NCBI GenBank assembly: GCA_013287645.1
Contig: JABDDJ010000008.1
Coordinates: 1-64,000, forward strand
DNA length: 64,000 nt
Source: Chlamydiota bacterium
GTDB taxonomy: Bacteria > Chlamydiota > Chlamydiia > Chlamydiales > JABDDJ01
Reading direction: 5' to 3'
Shown here: positions 26,695 through 35,362 of the stretch, in pieces
Numbering within the stretch: position 1 is the stretch's first letter
How the letters are laid out: each line of letters starts with the position of its first letter
The notes under the pieces: model-generated
Told to the model about the DNA's origin: nothing
Seen by the model: the letters and a program-made list of their open reading frames with translations, nothing else
Databases searched by the model: none
Program-made: the position numbers and the translations under genes

Positions 26695-26701
26695 ATCTTA
26701 T

Positions 26702-26731
26702 GAGAGGTGTCTTTTGGCACCTCTCTTTTTT
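26702..26731 (+). terminator. Rho-independent terminator of the lipoxygenase-like gene
   Basis: GAGAGGTG and CACCTCTC form an 8-bp stem (26702-26709 with 26718-26725) with an 8-base loop, followed by six T. It is 8 bases after the stop codon at 26694 and faces the convergent NmrA-type gene. Confidence 0.85.
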
Positions 26732-27581
26732 ATATTAAAAGAGATTTGTGATCTTGGACATACTTTTCAAAGGTGCGTGGGGCTTTGCCGAGAACTTTGG
26801 TGACATCTTGGGTCATGGTTGCATTAAGGCCATTGCGGACCTGACCAAAAAGTTCGAGCATTTCTTCAACTCCAGCCTGGTTCCAGCCCGCCTCTTCTAG
26901 CCCTTTTCGCATAGCATGGTCATTGATTGGTCGGTAGGTAATTTTCAATCCGGTAATTTTATTAATCATATTAACAGCTTCGCGATAGGTGAGCATATCC
27001 CATCCCGTCAAGGTTAAGGCTTCCCATTGAAAGCTCTCTTCGGCCAAAATCTTGGCGGCGACAGCTCCAATGTCGCGGGCGTCAACAAAAGTTGTGACAG
27101 CTTCGCCAGCAGGGAGGGCAAGTTCGCCATAGCGGATTCCATCAATAAAGTAAGTGTGGAAATTTTGCATAAACCAGTTGGGTCGGAGAAGTGAGTAAGG
27201 AATTCCGGTTGTTTGGATAAGCCCTTCCATTTCGCCATAATAAGAGCCGTCATTAGGTGTAGTTCCCATGCCTGAAATCGAGACGATATGGCGTAAGTCA
27301 GGGGCCACTTCAACAAGAGATTTGATAAACTGAATGGCGAGGGCATATCCTTCACGTGAAGCGGGAGGCAGAAGAAAGAGGCCTGTGACATTTTTGAGAG
27401 CGTCGACATAAGTGGAGGGATCTTTTAAATCGAACCGGACCGAACTGATGTTCGGATGAGCAAGAGCCACCGGATTCTGGTGAAAGGCGGCTTTAATATG
27501 GACCGGATAGTCCAAAAGTGATGAGACAACAGAAGTCCCGACTGTACCGGTAGCTCCAGTCACTAAAAGTGTTTGATCCAT
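26730..27581 (-). CDS. NmrA-family NAD(P)-binding oxidoreductase
   Basis: 283 residues from the ATG at 27581, which begins MDQTLLVTGATGTVG; an ATG five codons upstream contains the GGAG that serves this start. Rossmann-fold dinucleotide motif TGATGTVG, then the extended-SDR-type body with HIVSISGMGTTPNDGSYYGEMEGLI and LRPNWFMQNFHTY, and a family-typical C-terminal part (TYRPINDHAMRKGLEEAGW). NmrA proteins lack or vary the SDR catalytic Tyr-Lys pair and can be quinone reductases or redox sensors. Substrate unknown. It stands alone. Confidence 0.85.
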   Translation of the reverse strand: MDQTLLVTGATGTVGTSVVSSLLDYPVHIKAAFHQNPVALAHPNISSVRFDLKDPSTYVDALKNVTGLFLLPPASREGYALAIQFIKSLVEVAPDLRHIVSISGMGTTPNDGSYYGEMEGLIQTTGIPYSLLRPNWFMQNFHTYFIDGIRYGELALPAGEAVTTFVDARDIGAVAAKILAEESFQWEALTLTGWDMLTYREAVNMINKITGLKITYRPINDHAMRKGLEEAGWNQAGVEEMLELFGQVRNGLNATMTQDVTKVLGKAPRTFEKYVQDHKSLLI

Positions 27582-27619
27582 TTTTGATTTCTCCATAATT
27601 TTCTTGGCGACTTTGCCTA

Positions 27620-27875
27620 GACTTCAGACAAAGATACATAAACACAAAAAAAAAAGTAACATGATAGGCAGGATCGCTTCGCGGCAGGATAAGCAAGATA
27701 AATTAAAGAATAAAAGAACGATATTTTTTTATTTTTTTATCGTTCTTATCGTTATATCGTTCTTATCGTTATATCGTTCTTTTTTCTTTATCTCTTTAAT
27801 TATCCTTCATATCCTGCCGCGAAGCGATCCTGCCTATCTTGTTATTTTTTTTCATTTGTATCCTTGTCTGAAGTC
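27620..27875. repeat. Long imperfect inverted repeat of about 256 bp
   Basis: Arms of about 100 bp (27620-27722 and 27777-27875) read the same toward the centre: GACTTCAGACAA, then GATAGGCAGGATCGCTTCGC, then AATTAAAG and AAGAACGAT, with small indels. The centre (27738-27780) carries direct repeats of the 17-base unit ATCGTTCTTATCGTTAT. The arm core is shared with the element at 16591-16667. No open frame fits inside; it could be a non-autonomous mobile hairpin. Confidence 0.75.
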
Positions 27876-27941
27876 CAGTTTGCGATTTTGGGATTAATTT
27901 TTGTGTTTATTCTCGTTGTTTGGAAAATAAAGAGATAGTTG

Positions 27942-28197
27942 TTTACAAAATAAAACAAAAGCATCTATTTTTATGTATAGTCAGTAGCGATGTCCTCTCA
28001 TCGCCCTGGCACTAGTTACAGAGGTACGAAACTAAACAAAGAGACATTTTAGTTATCTTCATGCGGCAATTGCTTCAGTTAAGCATATTTATTTTTTCTG
28101 CCGCTTCCCCCTCACGACATCGTAGAGCGGTCATGGGCTGCTCAACCTTAATCCCGTTTAGTTTTTTTTGGCATTTTAGTTTTTTAGGAGCGTCTTC
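27942..28197 (+). promoter_or_regulatory. Probable structured 5' leader of the ABC transporter operon
   Basis: A possible promoter is TTTACA (27942) with an 18-base spacer and TATTTT (27966); it is only fair. The following 200 bases can form several hairpins: GCGATG with CATCGC (27987-28004), and GCGGCAATTGCTT with its partner up to TGCCGC (28063-28104). ACTAAAC (28031) can pair with TTTTAGT (28047) or with GTTTAGT (28156), the latter followed by eight T. Such alternative pairing is typical of attenuators. No known riboswitch class was recognised. The rest of 27582-28197 is the repeat at 27620-27875. Confidence 0.4.
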
Positions 28198-29985
28198 ATG
28201 ACCTCAATGTTTAGCTCTTCACGAGCTTTTATTTGGGCCATAGTGAAACGACACTGGGTAGCTCTTGCTTTCATGCAGCTATTTTGGTTGGCGTGGGCAT
28301 TGGATACAACGTTATGGCCGATCATTTTTGGAGATTTAACAGATCTCATCATGACGCATGGAGAGGGCTCAAGAGAGATCTGGAGCACTCTTGGACAGCC
28401 TATTACCTATGGTATCCTCCTTTGGATTGGTGTAGAGGTTAGCTACCGTTTGGGCGGAGTCTTGATGGCCTATACTTTGCCAAAGTTTGAAGCCGATATT
28501 CGCATCTCGATGTTTCAGTATGTTCAGGGCCACTCGCACCGCTTTTTTGCCAACCATTTGGCAGGTAGCATTGCGAATAAAATCGCTGACATGACTCAGA
28601 ATGTGCATGAGATTATTCGTTTGCTTGTGACGCTTATTATTCCTTCAATTACTGCTGTCATTATCGCTACAATATTATTTTCGTTTGTCAGTCCGTTTTT
28701 CGCAGGTCTCTTAGCAGTATGGATGATGGTGCATATGGGAGTCTGCTATTATTTTTCTAAAGGCTGCGGAAGCCGATCTCAAGAGCATGGAGAAGCTCGC
28801 AGTACACTCTCTGGAGTACTTGTAGATAGTCTTTCGAACCATTTAACCGTAAAGCTTTTTGGCAGACAATTTTTTGAAAAACACTTCATTGGACGCTACC
28901 AAAAGGCAGAGCAGAGCAAAAACTTCAGTTCGCTACTCTATGTTGAAAAGATGAAGCTCGCCATTGCTATCGTCTGCTTTTTAGGCGGTGGTGTGGGCAT
29001 CAACGGGTATATGCTCTACTGCTGGAAGCAGGGGACGATCACCACTGGCGAAGTGGTCTTTATCTTCAATACAGTCTGGAACATTACCTCGATGGCCTGG
29101 ATGGTTGGACTTGAGCTGCCACGTCTCTTTACAGCCTTTGGTATCTGCCGGCAGGCTCTTAGCGTCATTAAAGAAAAGCATGATGTAGTAGATTCATCCA
29201 AAGCTGCCGAATTGGAAGTGACAAATGGCGAAATTGCCTTCGATACAGTGACCTTTGCTTACGGTGAAGAGCCTCTTTTTGAAGATCTTTCTTTAACTAT
29301 TTGGGCTGGTCAAAAGGTCGGTTTAGTCGGATTTTCAGGCGCTGGAAAGAGCTCTTTTGCGCACCTCATCCTACGCTATTATGATGTCTCATCGGGCTCT
29401 ATCTATATTGACAACCAAGATATTTCCCAAGTTACTCAAGGCTCACTACATCGACAAATTTCGATGATTCCGCAAGATGCGACACTGTTTCACCGCACTC
29501 TGATGGAAAACATTCGATATGGTCGTCTCGATGCCACTGATGAAGAAGTATTGGCCGCTGCAAAGCTCGCTCATTGCCACGAGTTTATCAAAGAGCTTCC
29601 AGATGGATATGATACCCTTGTCGGTGAAAGAGGCGTTAAGCTCTCTGGCGGTCAGAAACAACGTATTTCAATCGCTCGTGCCATGTTGGCCGATGCTCCG
29701 ATCCTCATTTTGGATGAAGCGACCTCCGCCCTGGATTCCGTTACTGAGAAGTATATCCAGCAAGGTCTGACATACCTGATGAGAGGCAGAACAACCATTG
29801 TCGTAGCACACCGCTTGTCGACTCTAGTCGATATGGACCGCATTCTTGTCTTCTCGCGTGGAAAAATCATCGAAGATGGTTCCCACGCTGAGCTATTGGC
29901 AAGGGGCGCTCATTATGCTACACTTTGGAATATGCAGGTGGGTGGTTTCTTACCTGATTATGAAGTCGGTAAGCACTACGCCTGA
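28198..29985 (+). CDS. ABC transporter, fused permease/ATPase (ABCB type), first copy
   Basis: 595 residues. N-terminal six-helix membrane domain (about 1-330) and C-terminal nucleotide-binding domain with Walker A GFSGAGKSS, signature LSGGQKQRIS, Walker B ILILDEATSALD and H-loop VVAHRLSTL. AGGAG seven bases before the ATG. A second gene of the same length and architecture follows after 26 bases, so a heterodimeric exporter is likely. Conserved stretches such as 'GLVGFSGAGKSSFAHLILRYY' match lipid/drug/peptide exporters (MsbA/HlyB type), but substrate is unknown. Codes for an inner-membrane protein. Preceded by a structured leader that may control expression. Confidence 0.9.
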   Translation: MTSMFSSSRAFIWAIVKRHWVALAFMQLFWLAWALDTTLWPIIFGDLTDLIMTHGEGSREIWSTLGQPITYGILLWIGVEVSYRLGGVLMAYTLPKFEADIRISMFQYVQGHSHRFFANHLAGSIANKIADMTQNVHEIIRLLVTLIIPSITAVIIATILFSFVSPFFAGLLAVWMMVHMGVCYYFSKGCGSRSQEHGEARSTLSGVLVDSLSNHLTVKLFGRQFFEKHFIGRYQKAEQSKNFSSLLYVEKMKLAIAIVCFLGGGVGINGYMLYCWKQGTITTGEVVFIFNTVWNITSMAWMVGLELPRLFTAFGICRQALSVIKEKHDVVDSSKAAELEVTNGEIAFDTVTFAYGEEPLFEDLSLTIWAGQKVGLVGFSGAGKSSFAHLILRYYDVSSGSIYIDNQDISQVTQGSLHRQISMIPQDATLFHRTLMENIRYGRLDATDEEVLAAAKLAHCHEFIKELPDGYDTLVGERGVKLSGGQKQRISIARAMLADAPILILDEATSALDSVTEKYIQQGLTYLMRGRTTIVVAHRLSTLVDMDRILVFSRGKIIEDGSHAELLARGAHYATLWNMQVGGFLPDYEVGKHYA

Positions 29986-30011
29986 CGCAGGCATGGAATT
30001 ATAGGTGGCTG

Positions 30012-31799
30012 ATGAAGGCTTTACCTAAGCACCTGCTCTCTTTTTTTTGGTATTTCCTCAAACGTAGGACAGGCACACTGCTTTTGCTCCAGCTACTGTG
30101 CATGACCTGGGCTCTTGAATTTGCGATTTGGCCTCTTTTGATTGGCAAGTTTATCGATGCCATGAAGGCTATTTCAGATTCTCGCGAGCTGTTTTGGGAA
30201 TATCTAGGATCGTATATTGGGGTGGCGCTTTCTCTTTGGATAGGTGCGATGATCGCTTATCGCATTGCAGGATATTTGTGGGCCTATATGCTGCCCAAAC
30301 TCGAATCAGAAATCCGTATGGAGATGTTCGAGTATGCTCAAGGCCATTCACATAAATTTTTTAGCGACCATCTCTCTGGGTCTATTGCCTATAATATAAA
30401 CACTATGGTGACCAGCTTCGTCATCCTAATTGAGATGATTATTTTGCTTGGTATTCCGGCTATAGGGCAATTTATAGTTTCATCTTTTCTATTTTTTACC
30501 ATCACACCCTATTTTGGACTGATCCTATTTTGTTGGGCACTGCTCTATCTTGCTATTTGCATTTGGACTGCTCCTCCATGTGTGTCTGCGGCAGAACAGC
30601 ATGGAAAGACCCGCTCCATCCTACAAGGAGCCATTGTCGATAGCCTTTCCAACTATGTTTCCGTCAAGTTATTTGCCCATGAAAAAAGTGAAGAGGCCTA
30701 TATTGGTAAACTTCAAAAGTCAGAAATAAAAGCCTACGCCCTTTCAGAAATGGTTATAGTAAAAGTTAGCATCTATCTTGGAATTCTAACTTTTGGGGGA
30801 ATCTGGCTGGGCCTAGGAGGCTATGCCCTGTATGGATGGAAAGAGGGCTGGGCTACACCTGGAGAGGTCATCTTTACCATTAATACGATTTGGAATTCCA
30901 CTATCATGGCTTGGCTTATTGGGACATCCATACCCACTCTATACCATATGTGGGGCCTGTGTAAGCAGTCTCTATCATTTATTGAGATTCCACACGATAT
31001 CCATGACGGTCCTCATGCGCATGATCTTGTTGTTACTAGGGGCGAAATCACTTTTGAAAACGTCTCGTTTGGATATAAAAGTAAAAAATTATTTTATAAT
31101 AAAGATTTAACAATCCACCACGGCGAAAAAGTAGGACTTGTAGGCTATTCCGGAGCCGGAAAAACCACCTTCGTTCAACTCATCCTACGCTTTTACAACC
31201 TTGACAACGGCCGCATCCTCATTGATGGTCAAGATATCGCCAAGGTCACCCTAACTTCGCTCAGAAGACAAGTGGCCGTCATCCCGCAAGATCCTCAACT
31301 CTTTAACCGCACCGTCTACGATAATATCTACTATGGCCGTATTGAAGCCTCTCAAGAAGAGGTCATCCATGCTGCCAAATTAGCACGCTGCCACGACTTC
31401 ATCATGGAACTCCCAGAAGGCTATCAAACTCGCATCGGTGACCGTGGCGCCAAACTATCCGGCGGCCAACGTCAACGTGTTGCCATCGCCAGAGCCTTCT
31501 TAGCCAATGTAAAGATCCTGATCCTCGACGAAGCTACCTCAGCACTCGACTCCAAAACTGAAGTCGATATCCAAGAAGCACTCAAACTCCTCATGCAAGG
31601 AAGAACCACCATCGTCATCGCTCATCGATTGTCAACCCTGCGCGGAATGGACCGCATCCTAGTCTTCGAAGCAGGAAAAGTCATGGAAGAGGGCTCTCAT
31701 GCTGCCCTTATCGCCATGGATGGCATCTACGCCAATATGTGGAAATTGCAAGTCGGTGGAATGATGCCCGACGAAAGTGAAGATGAAGAGTCGCTATGA
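30012..31799 (+). CDS. ABC transporter, fused permease/ATPase (ABCB type), second copy
   Basis: 595 residues, a tandem duplicate of the upstream gene (same length, similar opening FFWYFLKRRTGTLLLLQLL). Motifs are Walker A GYSGAGKTT, Q-loop AVIPQDPQLFNRT, signature LSGGQRQRVA, Walker B ILILDEATSALD and IVIAHRLSTL. Both copies keep the catalytic Glu after Walker B and the H-loop His, so both ATP sites appear competent. Weak SD AGGTGG. The 3' half is richer in C at third positions than the 5' half, suggesting a patchwork history. Probably works as a dimer with the first copy. Confidence 0.9.
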   Translation: MKALPKHLLSFFWYFLKRRTGTLLLLQLLCMTWALEFAIWPLLIGKFIDAMKAISDSRELFWEYLGSYIGVALSLWIGAMIAYRIAGYLWAYMLPKLESEIRMEMFEYAQGHSHKFFSDHLSGSIAYNINTMVTSFVILIEMIILLGIPAIGQFIVSSFLFFTITPYFGLILFCWALLYLAICIWTAPPCVSAAEQHGKTRSILQGAIVDSLSNYVSVKLFAHEKSEEAYIGKLQKSEIKAYALSEMVIVKVSIYLGILTFGGIWLGLGGYALYGWKEGWATPGEVIFTINTIWNSTIMAWLIGTSIPTLYHMWGLCKQSLSFIEIPHDIHDGPHAHDLVVTRGEITFENVSFGYKSKKLFYNKDLTIHHGEKVGLVGYSGAGKTTFVQLILRFYNLDNGRILIDGQDIAKVTLTSLRRQVAVIPQDPQLFNRTVYDNIYYGRIEASQEEVIHAAKLARCHDFIMELPEGYQTRIGDRGAKLSGGQRQRVAIARAFLANVKILILDEATSALDSKTEVDIQEALKLLMQGRTTIVIAHRLSTLRGMDRILVFEAGKVMEEGSHAALIAMDGIYANMWKLQVGGMMPDESEDEESL

Positions 31800-31802
31800 T
31801 AT

Positions 31803-31845
31803 TTAAACGCAAAGTCGCAAAGGCGCAAAGAGGGTCTTTGCGCCA
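31803..31845. repeat. Partial 'GCAAAG'-family repeat
   Basis: The left arm TTTAAACGCAAAGTCGCAAAG and a short hairpin GGCGCAAAG / CTTTGCGCC remain; the right arm is truncated. It separates the convergent ABC-transporter and M4-protease genes and may still terminate transcription. Confidence 0.7.
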
Positions 31846-31860
31846 GAGTAGAATAGTCCT

Positions 31861-33105
31861 TTAAACAGAGATTTGTACTCCAACACCATCCCATGCTTTT
31901 ACAACAGCGTCTGTAACTGGTTCGTGATCATCTGAAAACAAAGCTTTTACGCGCTGAACTGTATTACCAGCATAGTCAGGATATGTGGTATCTGGCGGAC
32001 ACCATGGCAATGCAGCCATCCGTATTTTTTCGACTGTTTCCCAGGTCGGTTTGCCATTTAGTTTATAAATACCAATAGCTGCATCATGGTACCACTTTAA
32101 CCCAACTGCTGAAGACTGATGTGGATCTACTTTATTTGCTTCATTTCTCCAGTCTTCATAGTTTGCATATCCTTTTTGAATATCGGGACCATAAGGTGTA
32201 TCTGCTGTTCCTGGATCGGCTGCATTACGTAAGCATAGATCAGGATAGCCTTTAAAGGCTCCTTTGCCGATTTCCCAATTAGCTTTTTTAGGATCTGTCT
32301 GATTATTTGTTCTTTGGTCTTCGGCTAATGAAGCTTGGTCAGAGTTGGCTTCATTTAGCCCTCCTGCATCCTCTGTATAGTTCAAACCAGTAGGATGTTT
32401 ATCTTCATTAAGTTCTGTTCCCGCTGTTTGTTGTGTAACCATATGCGAAATCTCATGCACGCCTACACCGGGAAGTTTGACCAGAGACACTAAGATTTCA
32501 CCTTTACCATAAACTATTTTTTTATATGGCTGAGTCCAAAATGCATTGTCCATTGGGCGGCCATTCAAGTCTGCATAATTCACTTCGGAAACTAAAGCTA
32601 CTGGGCCACTAGAGCCACCAAGTAAGCCATTTAAGTCTTTTCCATGGACTTGTAAGTAGAATGTTTTTGTTCTATTGGTGATGTCAAAAGCATCATTAGC
32701 GTCCTCATCAGAACTTTTAGCAGATTTAGGACCCACATCTTCTCTTTCTAAAATACCTTTCAATAAAAGAAATAGATGATGTCCATTGGCGGAATAGACT
32801 TGATTAAGAGCCTTCGTAGATCCAAAAATTTCAGCTAGCTTATCAGCAACGTAACCTGTAGGCTGATGTGGATGATGTGATATCGATGAATTTAGAACAG
32901 AGCTTGGATGGATGGCATTTCTAAGATGATTGATGATATCAAGCCTTTTAAAACGATGCTCACCTTCACCGATAAATTCCTCTGTTTTTGCTTCTAACAC
33001 ATCGATTGCTTGTTCAAAAAATTTGCGGCTAACAAATCCTTGACACTGTCCATGTTCATGACAGCAACTCCATTGACTGCTACCTGGTCCTTGTATAGCT
33101 CCCAT
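31861..33105 (-). CDS. Thermolysin-family (M4) metalloprotease without signal peptide
   Basis: 414 residues. Zinc motif HEISH at His217, Glu218 and His221, third ligand Glu252 in AGGLNEANSD, and a later HQSSAVGLKWYHDAA matching the thermolysin block 'VHTNSGIINKAFY' that supplies the transition-state His. The spacing between HExxH and Glu is 11 residues longer than in thermolysin. The N-terminus MGAIQGPGSSQWSCCHEHGQC is Cys-rich and has no signal peptide, and there is no thermolysin-type propeptide. AAGGAG lies seven bases before the ATG. Leaderless form suggests type III secretion or a cytosolic role, which is inference. Confidence 0.78.
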   Translation of the reverse strand: MGAIQGPGSSQWSCCHEHGQCQGFVSRKFFEQAIDVLEAKTEEFIGEGEHRFKRLDIINHLRNAIHPSSVLNSSISHHPHQPTGYVADKLAEIFGSTKALNQVYSANGHHLFLLLKGILEREDVGPKSAKSSDEDANDAFDITNRTKTFYLQVHGKDLNGLLGGSSGPVALVSEVNYADLNGRPMDNAFWTQPYKKIVYGKGEILVSLVKLPGVGVHEISHMVTQQTAGTELNEDKHPTGLNYTEDAGGLNEANSDQASLAEDQRTNNQTDPKKANWEIGKGAFKGYPDLCLRNAADPGTADTPYGPDIQKGYANYEDWRNEANKVDPHQSSAVGLKWYHDAAIGIYKLNGKPTWETVEKIRMAALPWCPPDTTYPDYAGNTVQRVKALFSDDHEPVTDAVVKAWDGVGVQISV

Positions 33106-33262
33106 AAAAAATCTCCTTGTGTTTATGGTTTTTTAATCGGACTTTATGCAAGAACATATTTAAAAAGTAAATTTAGTTTAATCAAAATGATACCTTGGGA
33201 GAAATGGGGAAATACAGTATCCTAGTACTCAGAGTTTTACATATTTATTATCAGGGAAGGGA

Positions 33263-34090
33263 ATGAAGAGATTATATCTCCTGCCTAATGTGATCACCGC
33301 ATTTGGTCTTTCGTGCGGACTATTTGCTATTTTTAAAATGAACATGATCGACCCGGGTGAAGCTGACTATCATGTCTTAGTAGTGACAGCAGGAATTTTA
33401 ATGCTAGCGGCATTTGCAGATGCTTTTGATGGCGCAGTCGCTCGCATTATGAAGGCTCAAAGTGAATTTGGAGGGATTTTCGACTCTCTCTCCGATGCCA
33501 TCACTTTTGGAGTAGCCCCCTCTGTGATTATCCTAAAGACGCTCTCTATTGTTCCTGGAACAGAAATGTCCTATATGATGACTATGGCAGCGATGATTTT
33601 TTCGGTATGTGGAGTTTTACGTCTTGCGCGTTATAATATTTTGAAGATGCATGCGAACCCTTTAGATGATAAAAATAAAAACTTTACAGGCTTGCCTATT
33701 CCAGCCGCTGCTGTAGCAGCTATTTCATCAAATCTTTTTTTAGTCTCTCCGGAGTTAAAAAACTTAGGTGGTGTCAGTGATGAGGTGAGAGCTTGGATTC
33801 TATTTGGTGTGCTGGTAGTTCTGGGCTATTTCATGATTAGTCGCTGGAAGTTCCCCAGTATTGGTAGTCTACACATACGTGTAGCCTCTTTCCAGATGGT
33901 ATTCTTAACAGTATTGTGCGCTGTATTTTTCTTTTATGGACTGCTGCACCATTTTTCAGTCATCTTTGTAATAGTATCGTGGGCCTATATTATTACAGCG
34001 TGGATTCTCTCGTTAATTAGGGTGATCTCAGGGCGACGATCGCAAACACTTATTGATTATGAGCCTGAGCCTGAAGAACACGAGCTTTAA
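33263..34090 (+). CDS. pssA: CDP-diacylglycerol-serine O-phosphatidyltransferase
   Basis: Makes phosphatidylserine from CDP-diacylglycerol and serine, the step before phosphatidylethanolamine; inner membrane. 275 residues with about seven membrane segments. The CDP-alcohol phosphotransferase signature D-G-x2-A-R-x8-G-x3-D-x3-D is complete (Asp56, Gly57, Ala60, Arg61, Gly70, Asp74, Asp78). The N-terminus MKRLYLLPNVITAFGLSCG is typical of PssA. The C-terminal tail is acidic (YEPEPEEHEL). Its substrate comes from CdsA (11223-12068). No psd gene is in the window. Confidence 0.93.
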   Translation: MKRLYLLPNVITAFGLSCGLFAIFKMNMIDPGEADYHVLVVTAGILMLAAFADAFDGAVARIMKAQSEFGGIFDSLSDAITFGVAPSVIILKTLSIVPGTEMSYMMTMAAMIFSVCGVLRLARYNILKMHANPLDDKNKNFTGLPIPAAAVAAISSNLFLVSPELKNLGGVSDEVRAWILFGVLVVLGYFMISRWKFPSIGSLHIRVASFQMVFLTVLCAVFFFYGLLHHFSVIFVIVSWAYIITAWILSLIRVISGRRSQTLIDYEPEPEEHEL

Positions 34091-34100
34091 CAAAAATATC

Positions 34101-34352
34101 TCACTTGTATACATCTTTTCGGTCGTCAATATCGATCACGAAAACGATTAATTTTTTATCTTCAACTGTATAAATAATGCGATAGTTTCCAGCCCTTACT
34201 CTGTACCCTACACGACTTTTCAATTTTTCAATCCACCTGGGTCGTGGTTCTGTAGAAAGAGCCTCAATGGTCTTAATAATTTTTTCTACATCTTTTTTTG
34301 GAAGCTTTTTCAGATATTTTTTGATATCAATCTGGAAAATAATTTCGTACAT
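34101..34352 (-). CDS. RelE/ParE-family toxin
   Basis: 83 residues. The fold pattern of RelE-type interferases: YEIIFQIDIKKYLKKLP, then IIKTIEALSTEPRP, and the core LKSRVGYRVRAGNYRIIYTVED with the conserved R/Y/R residues, ending VIDIDDRKDVYK. Likely cleaves mRNA at the ribosome when free. It starts immediately after the antitoxin stop (TAG-ATG with no gap), so expression is translationally coupled. Convergent with pssA, 11 bases apart. Confidence 0.9.
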   Translation of the reverse strand: MYEIIFQIDIKKYLKKLPKKDVEKIIKTIEALSTEPRPRWIEKLKSRVGYRVRAGNYRIIYTVEDKKLIVFVIDIDDRKDVYK

Positions 34353-34634
34353 CTAAGGATCTAATCCAAGATAGCGTTTTACTTCTGCTAAAGTATCGTA
34401 TCCATCTTCTTTAATGCTTTTCTTTCCTCGATCAATGATTTCAGCTTCTCGCTCTTCTTCTAGAGCTTTCAATGTATCCTTATTTTCTAATTTCTCAAGA
34501 ACGCACGTAAGAATAAATTCTTTCATTGGAACACCGAGTAGTGCAGCAATTGCTTTTAGACGCTTATGTTTATTAACAGGGAAATCTATTGTCATGCGTG
34601 TGACTTCTTGATGAGACTGAGAATGTGTATCCAT
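34353..34634 (-). CDS. Antitoxin partner of the RelE-type toxin
   Basis: 93 residues from the ATG at 34634, which has AGGAG four bases upstream; a longer frame from 34673 lacks this support. The segment VTRMTIDFPVNKHKRLKAIAALLGVPMKEFILTCVLEKLE looks like a ribbon-helix-helix DNA-binding unit, and the C-terminal half (KALEEEREAEIIDRGKK...) would wrap the toxin. By analogy such antitoxins repress their own promoter. It sits upstream of the toxin as in RelBE systems. No obvious operator was seen. Confidence 0.82.
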   Translation of the reverse strand: MDTHSQSHQEVTRMTIDFPVNKHKRLKAIAALLGVPMKEFILTCVLEKLENKDTLKALEEEREAEIIDRGKKSIKEDGYDTLAEVKRYLGLDP

Positions 34635-34741
34635 AAATCTCCTATCATTTCTTTTATTATACACAATAAGCATTAAAGCGTAAAGACGCTTTCGTAGTTA
34701 AAGCGTCTCTTATGCATATTAACTCATTTAAAATAAGTAAT

Positions 34742-35362
34742 TTAAGTATATAATCGAAGTAATCCTGTAACGACACCTAGGATTTTTACGTCAGACTTTT
34801 GGATAAAGATAGGGTGATGCTGAGCGCTCTGGCCTTCGAGTCTTAAGTATCCCTCTTCTTCAAACATTTTTTTGATCATGGTGTCGAAATCGTTGACAAC
34901 GCAAAGGATGGTCTCGCCATCACAGTAGGGCTCTCGTGTTTCGACCAGAATTAGGTCGCCATCTGCAATAAGCTCCTCATGAAGGCTATCTCCACGAGCT
35001 CTTAAAAGATAGGTGGTCTGATCGGAGTTCACCATCGAAGAGGGGATAGTGATTTGCTGGGGTACTGGAAGCATGTCGATGGAATATCCAGCGCGGACAT
35101 ATCCCATTAAAGGCAGAATGGACATTCCGCTTGTGTGGGGTTGAGGAGCAGATGCTGTGATAGAGAGGCTGCGTCCGCATTTAGGCAGACTCCTTAATAC
35201 GCCTTTCTTAGTTAAAATTTGAATGTGCTTATGAACACTACCTAAAGACTTAAATTTCAATTGCTTACTGATTTCTCGGTAACTCGGCGAATGGCCATGG
35301 GCATGCACAAACGACTCAATAAAAGTCAGGATGTCTTTTTGTCGAGGACTTAAACCGTGCAT
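34742..35362 (-). CDS. lexA: LexA SOS repressor
   Basis: Represses DNA-damage genes and is inactivated by RecA-stimulated self-cleavage. 206 residues. N-terminal winged helix (SPRQKDILTFIESF, SYREISKQLKFKS, VHKHIQILTKKGVL). The cleavage bond is Ala91-Gly92 (YVRAGYS). Catalytic Ser126 lies in RGDSLHEELI and Lys164 in TMIKKMF; the usual GDSM is GDSL here. AGAGGA before the ATG. It overlaps the PAP2 gene by 13 bases, so it is transcribed from upstream of that gene and has no separate promoter that I can see. Chlamydiaceae lack LexA, as I recall. Confidence 0.92.
   Translation of the reverse strand: MHGLSPRQKDILTFIESFVHAHGHSPSYREISKQLKFKSLGSVHKHIQILTKKGVLRSLPKCGRSLSITASAPQPHTSGMSILPLMGYVRAGYSIDMLPVPQQITIPSSMVNSDQTTYLLRARGDSLHEELIADGDLILVETREPYCDGETILCVVNDFDTMIKKMFEEEGYLRLEGQSAQHHPIFIQKSDVKILGVVTGLLRLYT

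Noticed and set aside
27738-27780. 17-bp direct repeats as a possible CRISPR or origin iteron set
   Set aside because: Only two to three units, no spacers, no initiator gene, and they form the centre of an inverted repeat.
28138-28170. A known riboswitch class (M-box, yybP-ykoY, fluoride) in the leader
   Set aside because: Some short motifs look similar, but no conserved core of these classes could be laid over the sequence.
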